From Euryarchaeota archaeon (GTDB lineage Archaea; Thermoplasmatota; SW-10-69-26; JACQPN01), in the NCBI GenBank assembly GCA_016207515.1, contig JACQPN010000025.1, positions 186,001-250,000 on the forward strand: a DNA stretch of 64,000 nucleotides, given 5' to 3'. The notes beneath the pieces were generated by a model. It ran no database searches and was not told the origin of the DNA. It was given only the letters and a program-made list of their open reading frames with translations. Shown one piece after another: positions 43,044-50,973 of this stretch (its first letter is position 1; each line of letters starts with the position of its first letter). A program made the position numbers and the translations under genes.

Positions 43044-45602
43044 TCAATCCACGCCCCGGTAAAAATGCCCCGTCGTGAACGGCAGGCTGCTGTTCGCCTT
43101 CATCGATTCCCACAACGAGTCGTTGAACCGGTAGCTTTCCCGCTGCAGGATGAGTTCGTCGAGGGCGGTGCGGTACGTGCGAAGTATCGGCCCCACCGTC
43201 TCGGGCTTCAGCCCTTCCGTGTCCATGCGCAAGGTCGCTATCCCGGCGTTCACGAGGTCGGGGAGTTTGTTCAACATCGCGAGTTCTCGCGAGTTCATGA
43301 GGTGCATCCTGCATTTTCCGTCGGTGACGAGTTGGAACCTGAATCCCTTCTCGTCGACGAGTTCATAGTCGTGGCGCCTGCACGGGACGTGTTTTCCCTT
43401 CGTGTAGCAGCCTTCGACGGCGCCGATCGCGCAGTGCTCCGACACCATGAGGTGCAACTGGCCGTGCGAGACCGCTTCGATCGGTATCGGTGATTCTTTC
43501 GCCACGGCCGCCATCTCGGCAAGCGTCATCTCGGGGGAGAGGCACGCGGATTCGAAGCCCATCTCCTTCATCACGGAGAGCGCGTGGCTGTTGTACGTGT
43601 TCATCGGGTAATCGGCGCGCGCCTTGAGCCCGAACTCCTTCACTAGTTCCAAGGCTCCGAGGTTTCCAACGACCGCGCCCGCAGGCTTCATGGCGGCAAG
43701 GTCGGGCATTATCGTGCGGATGTACTCAAGGTCGGCGTCTCGCGTGATGTACGGGAAGTGTATCCAGAACGGCACGTTGTGTGATCTCGCGACTTCTGCG
43801 GATTCGCGGATCCGTTCGAGGTTCCACTCGTCCTTGTCGCCTCCCCAATCTAGTCCAGCGTAGTAGACCGCATCCGCGCCGTTCTCGCAAGCTGCCGTCG
43901 TCAACTTCACGCCTTGCACCGTGACGGCGAGGCGCGGCCTGTCGACGACGTGGGCCGGCCCCGGCGATGGATCTTCGGCCGGCAAGGCCGCGGGCGCTCT
44001 CTTGTACCTACTTGTACGTACCTGTTTCAGCGCTGCCACCGCGGCGCGTCGCGCGGCGTTCACCTGCGACAGACTCACGTGTAGGCCCGGCGCCACGTCT
44101 ATCTCGAACTGGCGCGGCTTGAACGGCGTGTCCCCGAGTTTCTTCAGCTGGTGCTTCAACGCCTCCGCAGTCATTCCTTCGCCACGCGCGCCTTCCGCGG
44201 GAGACGACCCGACACCGGTGTTCCCGTCATCATCCGCTATCGTGACCACGAGCCCGGCCGCGTTGAGACTTGCCCGGACGGAGACGCCGATACGCCGTTG
44301 TCGATCGGTGTAAGAAAGTTGTGCGTCGGTGAAAAGAATGATGTCTAGCGTCTTGTTCACTTTCGAGCCCTCGACGACCCAACCCTTTTTCGGCACAGCC
44401 ACCAACGTGCCCGCCGACGCCTCCTGGACGGGGCGTCCATCGACATACATCGCCTCCACGGCCTGACCAAAGCCCGTGCCTCCGTCCGGGTTCTCGACTT
44501 CGACGCCATCGCCGACGTGAAGCGGTTGGTTCAAGCGGATGAGCATGTACCCGTGACGCGCCCCGTAGGGCGCGTCCGGCCCGGCGGAACCTCCGGTTCC
44601 GCCAGGGTGTCCGCGCCCACCTTCGATGACACCGAGTTCCGTGCCACGATTGTCGGGCCGGTCGTGGACAACGAACGAAACGCCGGGGTTTCCAGCGTAA
44701 TAACCGGGCGTGAACTTGCGGTTGTACGCCTGCATGAGGTCCAACCGTTCTTTGTCTGTGAGATGGAAATTGCCCTTCACCATGCGATCGATGGCGCGGC
44801 GGTAGATGGAGACCACGGTGGCGACGTACTCGGGACGGCGCATCCTGCCCTCGATCTTGAACGATTCAACACCCGCATCCCAGAGGGCCGGGAGGTGATC
44901 GATGGCGTTGAGGTCGCGGCTCGAAAGGAAATGCATCCCGTCGTCGAAGGCGACCGTCTCGCCGTCGCGAACGAGTTGAAATGGAAGTCGGCACGTGTAA
45001 GCACACGCTCCCCGATTTCCGCTTCGCCCGCCGACAAGGCTTGAGGCAAGGCACTGGCCTGAGTAGGAGAAGCACAAGGCCCCGTGCACGAAGGTCTCGA
45101 GCGGAATCTCCGTTTTTTCCCGCATCTTCTTTATCTCTTCCAGCGTGAGCTCTCGTGGAAGGATCACGCGCTCGGCGCCCATCCTTTTCATGAGGTTCGC
45201 CGAGATCGAATTGTGGACGCACGCCTGTGTGGACATGTGGATCGGCAGGTCGGGCGCGTAGTGGCGCGCGAACTTGACCACACCGAGGTCCTGCACGATT
45301 ATCGCGTCCGCGCCGAGGTCGCGTAGCTCTTTCAGGTACGGCCCCAATCCGCCGAACTCGGTGTTTCGCACAAGCGTGTTGACGGTTACGTAGACTTTGG
45401 TCCCTTTGAGGTGGGCGTAGTCGATCGCCGTGGCAAGTTCATCGTCCTGGAAATTCACGGCCCGCGCTCTAGCGTGGAAGCCTCTGCCGCCGAGGTACAC
45501 GGCGTCCGCGCCGTTCTCGACGGCGGCGCGTAGCGAATCAAAAGAACCAGCAGGAGCGAGTAACTCGGGCTTCTCTACCATCGACACATCAGTCCAATTC
45601 AC
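43044..45602 (-). CDS. U32 family protein with two U32-type domains
   Basis: 852 aa, GTG at 45602; the ATG at 45581 (MVEKPELLAPAG) is an alternative start. The first half is a full U32 unit: ELLAPAGSFDSLRAAVENGADAVYLGG (split here only in naming), GTKVYVTVNTL, and the signature FVHGALCFSYSGQC with further cysteines at GACAYTC. A middle region includes a Pro/Gly-rich low-complexity insert. The second half repeats the plan (TAACENGADAVYYAGLDW, VSHGQLHLMVSEHC...GC...PC). Family members hydroxylate or modify tRNA/rRNA (RlhA, TrhP) or act in ubiquinone synthesis; the original peptidase label is doubtful. A tRNA/rRNA hydroxylation role is possible but unproven here. Confidence 0.82.
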   Translation of the reverse strand: MNWTDVSMVEKPELLAPAGSFDSLRAAVENGADAVYLGGRGFHARARAVNFQDDELATAIDYAHLKGTKVYVTVNTLVRNTEFGGLGPYLKELRDLGADAIIVQDLGVVKFARHYAPDLPIHMSTQACVHNSISANLMKRMGAERVILPRELTLEEIKKMREKTEIPLETFVHGALCFSYSGQCLASSLVGGRSGNRGACAYTCRLPFQLVRDGETVAFDDGMHFLSSRDLNAIDHLPALWDAGVESFKIEGRMRRPEYVATVVSIYRRAIDRMVKGNFHLTDKERLDLMQAYNRKFTPGYYAGNPGVSFVVHDRPDNRGTELGVIEGGRGHPGGTGGSAGPDAPYGARHGYMLIRLNQPLHVGDGVEVENPDGGTGFGQAVEAMYVDGRPVQEASAGTLVAVPKKGWVVEGSKVNKTLDIILFTDAQLSYTDRQRRIGVSVRASLNAAGLVVTIADDDGNTGVGSSPAEGARGEGMTAEALKHQLKKLGDTPFKPRQFEIDVAPGLHVSLSQVNAARRAAVAALKQVRTSRYKRAPAALPAEDPSPGPAHVVDRPRLAVTVQGVKLTTAACENGADAVYYAGLDWGGDKDEWNLERIRESAEVARSHNVPFWIHFPYITRDADLEYIRTIMPDLAAMKPAGAVVGNLGALELVKEFGLKARADYPMNTYNSHALSVMKEMGFESACLSPEMTLAEMAAVAKESPIPIEAVSHGQLHLMVSEHCAIGAVEGCYTKGKHVPCRRHDYELVDEKGFRFQLVTDGKCRMHLMNSRELAMLNKLPDLVNAGIATLRMDTEGLKPETVGPILRTYRTALDELILQRESYRFNDSLWESMKANSSLPFTTGHFYRGVD

Positions 45603-45661
45603 GCGTTGTCCGTGGCGCGCCTTGAGTCAGACGCTTCACGGCACGCGCCAGTATCCTTGAG

Positions 45662-45671
45662 CCTATATGAA
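45662..45671 (-). promoter_or_regulatory. possible TATA box of the U32 gene
   Basis: On the minus strand TTTCATATAG lies about 60 bases upstream of the GTG at 45602. A start 25 bases downstream would leave a leader of about 40-60 nt. Weak on its own; listed because nothing better lies in this 259-base divergent region. Confidence 0.35.
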
Positions 45672-45835
45672 ACTTCGCCCGACCAGGACCAGCCGGCGGC
45701 ACGGTGCCCGTTCTTGGCGCCCGTCGGAATTGCTCGCGCGTGCGGGCGGGGCCTGGATCAGCCTCCCTTTGGCGACGAAAACGGGCACGGATCGGTCCCA
45801 GGCGGCGGCACTCCGAGGCCGACCGGCTTCAATAA

Positions 45836-45843
45836 GGTATAAG
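45836..45843 (+). promoter_or_regulatory. TATA box of the M28 peptidase gene
   Basis: GGTATAAG is centred about 23 bases before the ATG at 45862, so a leaderless transcript is expected. It lies inside the longest open frame, showing that the true start is at 45862 and not 65 codons upstream. Confidence 0.6.
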
Positions 45844-45861
45844 AACCCTCAGGGCGGCTTC

Positions 45862-46956
45862 ATGGTGATGAAGGGGGAAGCTGGATTCGTGCTTCTGACC
45901 TTGGCTACTGCAGCCCTTTCCGGGTGCGTAGCCCCGCCGGTGGCCCCTAGCGATGGCATAGGGCCCGCCGCCGCGACCCAAATCCCGATTCTCCCGATCG
46001 ACGTCTCCGGCTCCTCCGCCTACGATTTCGTCGTGAGTTTTGCCATGGGCTTCCCGTTGCGGATGCGTAACCTCGTGACCCATGAAGATTCTCGCGACTA
46101 CCTCGAGCGGGAATTGAAATCGTTCGGTCTGGAGGTGGTCCGCGAGCCCTACACGCCCGGAGGCGACACGCCCATCCCCGGCGTGAACATCATCGGTTAC
46201 AAACGCGGCACCGAGTTCCCGGGACACGTGATCGTCCTCTCCGCCCACTACGACACGGCGGACAGCACCGTCTACGGCGCGTGGGACGATGGCGCCGGAA
46301 GCGCTGCACTCCTCGAACTTGCGCGGTCGTTGTCGAAGGGTTCCTGGCGCCACACCATCGCCTTCGCTTTCTTCGACGGCGAAGAACGAGGCCTTCAGGG
46401 CTCCGCGGCCTACGTCGAGGAGCACATCAAGACGGAGGACATGGAGTTCATCGCCGACATCACGCTAGACCCTCCCGGCATCAACTACCCGTGCAAAGAC
46501 CCGGACGGACAGTTCCTCCCGATCACCATCCTCAGGAGCAACAACACGACGGGCCCGAACCAGCTCATACAGGACCACGTGCGCTCGACTTTCAAGGAGC
46601 TCGGTTTCCCGGCATCGGCCTACGAGGAGTACGTCGTCAACATTTACGTGACCCGCGTCGAGGGCACGCCGGTCAATCGCGGCGGCACGTCGGATCATCG
46701 CAGTTTCGACCGCGCGGACATCGCCAACCTCTTCATCGGGGGTTCGGTCGGGAAGATCCTCGGGCCGGCGAAGGTCATGTCATATGGCCTTCACACGCCG
46801 ATTGACACCCTTCAACAGATGGAGGCGCGTTGCATCGGGGGCGCCCCGGTCCTCAAGGAAGCGTTCCAGAACATCCTCGACCTGACTTTGAAGACCGTCG
46901 AGAAGATCGACGCGGACGGGTTGGGGCTAACGGGAACCGACGAGACGATGGCCTGA
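45862..46956 (+). CDS. M28 family zinc metallopeptidase, lipoprotein
   Basis: 364 aa from the ATG at 45862. A lipoprotein signal ends at LSGC (Cys about residue 22). The peptidase M28 zinc set is visible: His and Asp in LSAHYDTADS, the bridging Asp in AWDDGAGSAALLELA, Glu pair in FFDGEERGL, and His in SDHRSFDRADI. It is a co-catalytic two-zinc aminopeptidase expected outside the membrane, suited to peptide scavenging along with the subtilase at 40939. Length and motif order are normal. Confidence 0.88.
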   Translation: MVMKGEAGFVLLTLATAALSGCVAPPVAPSDGIGPAAATQIPILPIDVSGSSAYDFVVSFAMGFPLRMRNLVTHEDSRDYLERELKSFGLEVVREPYTPGGDTPIPGVNIIGYKRGTEFPGHVIVLSAHYDTADSTVYGAWDDGAGSAALLELARSLSKGSWRHTIAFAFFDGEERGLQGSAAYVEEHIKTEDMEFIADITLDPPGINYPCKDPDGQFLPITILRSNNTTGPNQLIQDHVRSTFKELGFPASAYEEYVVNIYVTRVEGTPVNRGGTSDHRSFDRADIANLFIGGSVGKILGPAKVMSYGLHTPIDTLQQMEARCIGGAPVLKEAFQNILDLTLKTVEKIDADGLGLTGTDETMA

Positions 46957-46999
46957 GCCACACGGATTTCGACCCGCACAGGGCGCGCGGGCCCAAGAC

Positions 47000-47006
47000 G
47001 TTTATC
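47000..47006 (+). promoter_or_regulatory. possible TATA box of the cytosine methyltransferase gene
   Basis: GTTTATC is centred 23 bases before the TTG start at 47026, consistent with leaderless transcription. A moderate match only. Confidence 0.4.
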
Positions 47007-47025
47007 GGGGGGCCGGCGCATCCCG

Positions 47026-47970
47026 TTGACATTGCACTCCCTCATCGACGTGTTCTCAGGCTCCGGCGGCTTCAGTCGCGGCTTCGCGGCCCTCCGCTTC
47101 ACGCCGACTTTCGCCGTTGAGGCTTTTCCACCGCACGCCGTCGCCTACGCGACGAATTTTCCGGGGTCGCGCGTCGAGGTACTTCGCGTCGAGGAGATCA
47201 GGGATTGGCCGAAGTGCGACGTTCTCATCGGAGGCCCGCCGTGCGAACCGTTCACGGGAGCGAACCCCAACAGGTCGCAAGATGCCGCGAAACGGCTCAA
47301 CGAGGATCCCGTCGGGAGGCTTGTCCTCGAATTCGCCCGAATCGCCGGAATCGTGAAGCCGCGCGTTTTCGTGATGGAGAACGTTCCCGGTGTCGCGGCC
47401 GGCGCGGCGGAGAAGATCCTACGCGAGTCATTTTCCGCTGCGGGCTATGGGCGGATCTGGATCAACCGTTTGCACGCCGAGGAACATGGGACGCCATCGA
47501 GAAGGACGCGCGTCTTCATTTCGAACATACCGATCTCTCCACGAAAGGTCCCGGTGGTCGTCACGGTCTCGGAGGCCCTTGCAGGGCTGCCGCCGCCCGA
47601 CACGGGTCTTTCGAACCACGAGACGACGACGGTGAGTCCTGAAAAGGCCGAAAAGATCCGGCGACTCCGGCCCGGTTCGTCGCTCGTCAAGTACAGAGGA
47701 GCAAGCGGCCGCGGCCACTCGAATTGGACTAGGCTCTACGCCGACCAATTAGCTCCGCCGGTCATGGGGAAGAGCCGCTTCGTCCACCCGGTGGAGGACC
47801 GACTCTTGACGGTTCGCGAGAATGCGCGTCTCATGGGCTTTCCCGACGAGCACGTTTTTTCAGGCGGGCGCGATACGCAGTACGAGCAGGCTGGGGAAGC
47901 GGTGCCGCCGCCGTTGGCCCGCGCCGTCGCATCGGAAGTCCTTGCGTACCTTGACGCGACCAAGGGATAA
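47026..47970 (+). CDS. DNA (cytosine-5) methyltransferase
   Basis: 314 aa, TTG start at 47026. m5C motifs are in order: I (DVFSGSGGFSRGF), IV (GGPPCEPFTGAN, catalytic Cys), VI (MENVPG), VIII (PSRRTRVFI), IX (LTVRENARLMGFPD) and X (EQAGEAVPPPLA). The target-recognition region between VIII and IX is short, as in single-domain enzymes such as M.HhaI. There is no restriction endonuclease or Vsr next to it, so it is an orphan methyltransferase that may mark the chromosome or counter restriction. Target sequence unknown. Confidence 0.9.
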   Translation: MTLHSLIDVFSGSGGFSRGFAALRFTPTFAVEAFPPHAVAYATNFPGSRVEVLRVEEIRDWPKCDVLIGGPPCEPFTGANPNRSQDAAKRLNEDPVGRLVLEFARIAGIVKPRVFVMENVPGVAAGAAEKILRESFSAAGYGRIWINRLHAEEHGTPSRRTRVFISNIPISPRKVPVVVTVSEALAGLPPPDTGLSNHETTTVSPEKAEKIRRLRPGSSLVKYRGASGRGHSNWTRLYADQLAPPVMGKSRFVHPVEDRLLTVRENARLMGFPDEHVFSGGRDTQYEQAGEAVPPPLARAVASEVLAYLDATKG

Positions 47971-48026
47971 GCCCGAAATGGGGGGCGCCTCACCCGGTTC
48001 ACTCGTCTCGACTGGTGCGTCCGCCC

Positions 48027-48049
48027 CGCTTGAATACTCGATTCAAGCG
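48027..48049. repeat. inverted repeat upstream of a lipoprotein gene
   Basis: CGCTTGAAT, a 5-base spacer (ACTCG), then ATTCAAGCG: a perfect 9-bp palindrome arm pair. It lies between the methyltransferase stop and a TATA-like CATAAAGT at 48057, so it could be a regulator-binding site for the next gene or a terminator hairpin for the previous one. Confidence 0.55.
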
Positions 48050-48056
48050 AGCAATC

Positions 48057-48064
48057 CATAAAGT
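48057..48064 (+). promoter_or_regulatory. TATA-like element of the 242-aa lipoprotein gene
   Basis: CATAAAGT is centred 33 bases upstream of the ATG at 48094. A second short inverted repeat (CCGCCC, six bases, GGGCGG; 48073-48090) lies between it and the start codon, covering the predicted transcription start. Confidence 0.45.
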
Positions 48065-48093
48065 TTTAGCCACCGCCCGGACTAGGGCGGACG

Positions 48094-48822
48094 ATGACGG
48101 GGCCACACCTTCCCGGATTCGCAGTAGCGAGCCTGCTCGTACTCACCCTTTCTCTTGGCGGCTGCGTCAACCAGGACTCCGGCGACGTGCGGCTCGTCCT
48201 TAACGCTCCCCAGACCGGCGACGCGCTCCAAGTGGGTGTGTTCGTCGACAAGGCGGACGCGTCGGCGGCCGAGTTCCAGATCCTGTTCGAGGGCGTCCAG
48301 GCGTACCCGAAATCGGGCAAGGCGAAGATGACCCTCGTAAGCGGCGCAGGCGACGCCAAGACGAACTATGCCGAGTTCGTGCGCGGGAACGGCGACTACA
48401 CGGTCAAGGCCTCTTCGGGGTCGAAGTCGTCGGAGAAGAGCGTCGAGATCGTGAAGTTCGTCGAGAGCGTGCGCGTACAGATCAGTTACAACCCGGACGC
48501 GGCTCGCGTACAAGTGCAGGCGGGGCTCCTCGCGGCGAAGGCGCATTCGGGTCTTGCCTCGCCCGGCACCGTCGTCACCAAGGGCGACGGTGAGCTCAAC
48601 TTCTACAAGGAGGATTCGAGCGCGCCGTCGAACCCGCAACCATTCAGGTTATCGCTCGCGGACGCGCAATCGGCGCTGACCTGGCAGGTCTCGACGAGTG
48701 AATTCGACCAGGGCCGGGGGAATTACACGGGCGTCGTGACCTTCAAGAATAAGCTGGCCGTCGGCAACACCGCGTCTAACGACCCGTATTTCGCGGCGAC
48801 GGCGAAGTTTGAGTTGCAATAA
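48094..48822 (+). CDS. hypothetical lipoprotein
   Basis: 242 aa. A lipoprotein signal (VASLLVLTLSLGGC, Cys about residue 24) precedes about 215 residues of mostly beta-type sequence with alternating hydrophobic residues (QVGVFVD, KAKMTLVSG, DYTVKASSG, VRVQISYNP) that suggest one or two beta-sandwich domains. No family is recognised. It stands alone between convergent genes, with inverted repeats around its promoter suggesting regulation. Probably surface anchored. Confidence 0.65.
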   Translation: MTGPHLPGFAVASLLVLTLSLGGCVNQDSGDVRLVLNAPQTGDALQVGVFVDKADASAAEFQILFEGVQAYPKSGKAKMTLVSGAGDAKTNYAEFVRGNGDYTVKASSGSKSSEKSVEIVKFVESVRVQISYNPDAARVQVQAGLLAAKAHSGLASPGTVVTKGDGELNFYKEDSSAPSNPQPFRLSLADAQSALTWQVSTSEFDQGRGNYTGVVTFKNKLAVGNTASNDPYFAATAKFELQ

Positions 48823-48916
48823 GCGCCCCTGCCGATGGGACCCATTGGATCCCGCAATGGCCCGTGACGATGCTGCCGCTCAGAGAAGCGGTCGGTCCGA
48901 GGTCAGGAAGACCCGA

Positions 48917-49066
48917 CTATGCGCCGCGGCCTTCGAGCGCCTTCACTCTTAGTTGTTCAGCGTGGCACTTTCGGCAGCGAGTCGCTCTCATGGGGTTCCT
49001 GGCGTAGCACTTCATGCAGATTTTCTTGCGAAGGAGCCGCGCTTCGGCCTCAGGAAACTTGCCCAT
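48917..49066 (-). CDS. rpl40e: 50S ribosomal protein L40e
   Basis: 49 aa, shorter than usual ORF-calling limits. The minus strand from the ATG at 49066 begins [12 protein letters not shown], then [12 protein letters not shown] and RATRCRKC, which are the L40e hallmarks with the four zinc-binding cysteines (C17, C20, C31, C34). The TAG is at 48917. The C-terminal tail is shorter and more altered than the usual LRPK ending. A TATA (CTTAATATAG on the minus strand, 49101-49110) lies about 40 bases upstream, giving a short leader. Single-copy ribosomal gene. Confidence 0.9.
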   Translation of the reverse strand: MGKFPEAEARLLRKKICMKCYARNPMRATRCRKCHAEQLRVKALEGRGA

Positions 49067-49100
49067 GATATGACCCGGGGTTTCAAGGATGCCGGAACCC

Positions 49101-49110
49101 CTATATTAAG
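49101..49110. promoter_or_regulatory. near-palindromic TATA between L40e and a small plus-strand ORF
   Basis: CTATATTAAG reads as a TATA-type element on both strands. On the minus strand it is well placed for L40e; on the plus strand it could serve the 58-codon frame starting at 49196 with a leader of about 65 nt. Confidence 0.5.
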
Positions 49111-49195
49111 CTTGTTCGCTCGTTTGGGGCGGGTCCACTTCGGCCAAGTAGCATTCGCGCGGGTCCCATAAGCGGGGACTCGAAGACCCTTTCCC

Positions 49196-49372
49196 ATGGG
49201 TGCCATCGGCAACTGGTTGCGAACGCGGCACGGGCGGGTCCGCGAGTTCGAGGAGATCCTTTCTGACCTCCCGGACCACGCCGCACGGGACGCCGTTTCG
49301 CGTGACGCGTCGCATTTCGAGCCGCCGACCCAACCGCGAGGCGACGAGCCCCGGCCGTGGGAACGGCACTGA
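49196..49372 (+). CDS. hypothetical 58-aa protein
   Basis: Starts MGAIGNWLRTRHGRVREFEEILSD and ends in a Pro/Arg-rich tail. Codons have the G/C third-position bias of the neighbouring genes, and the first 35 residues could form an amphipathic helix. It lies between L40e (divergent) and tsr3 (convergent, 8-base gap to its stop). No family recognised. Chance open frame cannot be excluded. Confidence 0.4.
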   Translation: MGAIGNWLRTRHGRVREFEEILSDLPDHAARDAVSRDASHFEPPTQPRGDEPRPWERH

Positions 49373-49379
49373 TAGGCTT

Positions 49380-49889
49380 TCAGACGAAGAGAGCCTGCTT
49401 CTCCACCACTTCCCTGCTGGTAGCGGCTGAGGCGTATTCCCTCAACGGTTCCGCATTGAGTTTCAGAAAACCCTCGCCCCACTTGAACTTGGACATGAGG
49501 ACCGCGGCCTGTTCCTCTTCACCAAGGATCCACAAGGCACCTGCCAAGGCCTCCGCCGTCGACAACCGGAACGGTTTGCCATAGTTCACGGGGTTCGCCG
49601 CGACGAGGAACGGCAGGGCCCGCGCCATGAGCGCCCGAGGGAGTGCTTCGAAATCCTTCTCGGCCTGCATCCATGAACAATCGAGGGCCATGAGGCAACC
49701 CGTCATTGCCATCGGGTAATCGGCCTTCGAGATGGCCTGGGGCGACATGGGCGACAGGAGGACACCGTTACGCGGCACTTTCTTGATGTTCGTCTCAAGG
49801 GTCGCAAGGCGGAAGCGGGCGAGGCGGCGAGCGGTGTTGCGGCGCGGATTGTCTTCGGGAACGTGGTAGATGAACACCGGGACTGGCAT
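49380..49889 (-). CDS. tsr3: Tsr3 (DUF367) rRNA aminocarboxypropyltransferase
   Basis: 169 aa from the ATG at 49889, chosen over an upstream in-frame ATG because the protein then begins with the family start (MPVPVFIYHVPEDNP). The signature ALDCSWMQAEKDF, the LPFLVAANPVNYGKPFRLSTAEALA stretch (named here in parts) and a W-G-E-G-F near the C-terminus are typical of Tsr3. It transfers the 3-amino-3-carboxypropyl group of SAM to a hypermodified uridine/pseudouridine in the small-subunit rRNA decoding region. Its gene starts 26 bases after the end of taw2, so both are probably co-transcribed. Confidence 0.9.
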   Translation of the reverse strand: MPVPVFIYHVPEDNPRRNTARRLARFRLATLETNIKKVPRNGVLLSPMSPQAISKADYPMAMTGCLMALDCSWMQAEKDFEALPRALMARALPFLVAANPVNYGKPFRLSTAEALAGALWILGEEEQAAVLMSKFKWGEGFLKLNAEPLREYASAATSREVVEKQALFV

Positions 49890-49914
49890 CAGACGCACTC
49901 CGCATTGACCGGTT

Positions 49915-50973
49915 TCATTCGAGCTCCGCGTCCGCGACCACATGGCTGACGCCCGGCGAGAAGGATTTCACGCGCCTCACCGCGATCGATCGGATTCTTC
50001 GGCCGTTTCTTGCCGCGGCCTGCGACACTCGAGTCGCGGGCCTGGTCGAAACCAATTCCTCTGGACACGATTCATGATAATGGATGGTGCCGCCTCGTTC
50101 CGAGAGTATGGTCATGGCCTTGTCGAGATACTCGTGCGTTGTCCCGACGAACCCCATGATGACCCGGTCGGCAATGCCGTCCGGCAAGATCGCCCGGTTA
50201 TCGCCAAGACGGGCATCGATCGTGGCCTCGACCGCGTTCAAGCGAGAGTTCTCCTTCAAGTAAGAATGCGCGGTCGGATTCATTTCCGCAGCGACCACTT
50301 GATCGGCTTTGGCGAACTTCGCGACGGGGATCGCGAAATACCCTATCCCTGCGAACATGTCGACCACGGTCTCCCCGGCGCAGTCGAGTTCGCCCATGCG
50401 TCGGCGCTCCTCCTTGTTGCCGGAAGCGAACATGACCCGCGCGACATCGAACTTGTAGAGGACGCCATGCTCGCGATGGATCGTCTCGGTATCGTGGCCA
50501 TGGAGAATCCTGACGGCCGGTTCCCGCGCCGTGCCGCCGATGGCGGTGAAATCGTCGAGCACCGTTTCGACGCCGAGCGCGTCGGCGATCGCCCGTCCGA
50601 CGACCTCGCCCTTCGGGACGAGGCGCGGGTGGAGTTTGACCACGGCGACGTGCCCGTAGAGTTCCCAACGGTCGGGTAAGAGCGTCAATTCCTCGGGAGA
50701 AAGCGTCGAGGCCAATATGTCGAAAATGGCGTCGAACGGCGCCTCTTGACCGACGGCGTCGTCCAGGGCGGACGCGCCGATGAGAACGCCGCCGAACTCC
50801 CTCACGGCACCAAGCGCTCCTTCCGCGTCGAGGACCGGGACAAGTACCCGTCCCGCCTCAAGCCTCGGCCGGAAGCGCGTGTCCACGAGGCCCAATGCAA
50901 GTAACCTCCGGCGCCCGCGCTCCGCCTCCTCGCCCGGGAGGCCGATGCAGATGTGGTCGCTCGAAGAATGCAT
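49915..50973 (-). CDS. taw2: Taw2-type tRNA wyosine aminocarboxypropyltransferase (Trm5 family)
   Basis: 352 aa, ATG at 50973 with GGAGG ten bases upstream. The N-terminal part resembles the Trm5 D1/D2 region; the methyltransferase-fold core has VVDMFAGIGYFAIP, VVAAEMNPTAH and RVIMGFVG. The position where Trm5 has N-L-P instead carries the GTIHYHESC motif typical of TYW2/Taw2. It would transfer the aminocarboxypropyl group of SAM to 4-demethylwyosine at position 37 of tRNA-Phe. The other enzyme of this chemistry, Tsr3, follows directly. The start region overlaps a longer frame of the PrcB-like lipoprotein gene. Confidence 0.85.
   Translation of the reverse strand: MHSSSDHICIGLPGEEAERGRRRLLALGLVDTRFRPRLEAGRVLVPVLDAEGALGAVREFGGVLIGASALDDAVGQEAPFDAIFDILASTLSPEELTLLPDRWELYGHVAVVKLHPRLVPKGEVVGRAIADALGVETVLDDFTAIGGTAREPAVRILHGHDTETIHREHGVLYKFDVARVMFASGNKEERRRMGELDCAGETVVDMFAGIGYFAIPVAKFAKADQVVAAEMNPTAHSYLKENSRLNAVEATIDARLGDNRAILPDGIADRVIMGFVGTTHEYLDKAMTILSERGGTIHYHESCPEELVSTRPATRVSQAAARNGRRIRSIAVRRVKSFSPGVSHVVADAELE

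Noticed and set aside
49012-49482. 156-codon minus-strand frame over the L40e region
   Set aside because: It is the wrong frame for L40e and Tsr3; both are supported in other frames on this strand.
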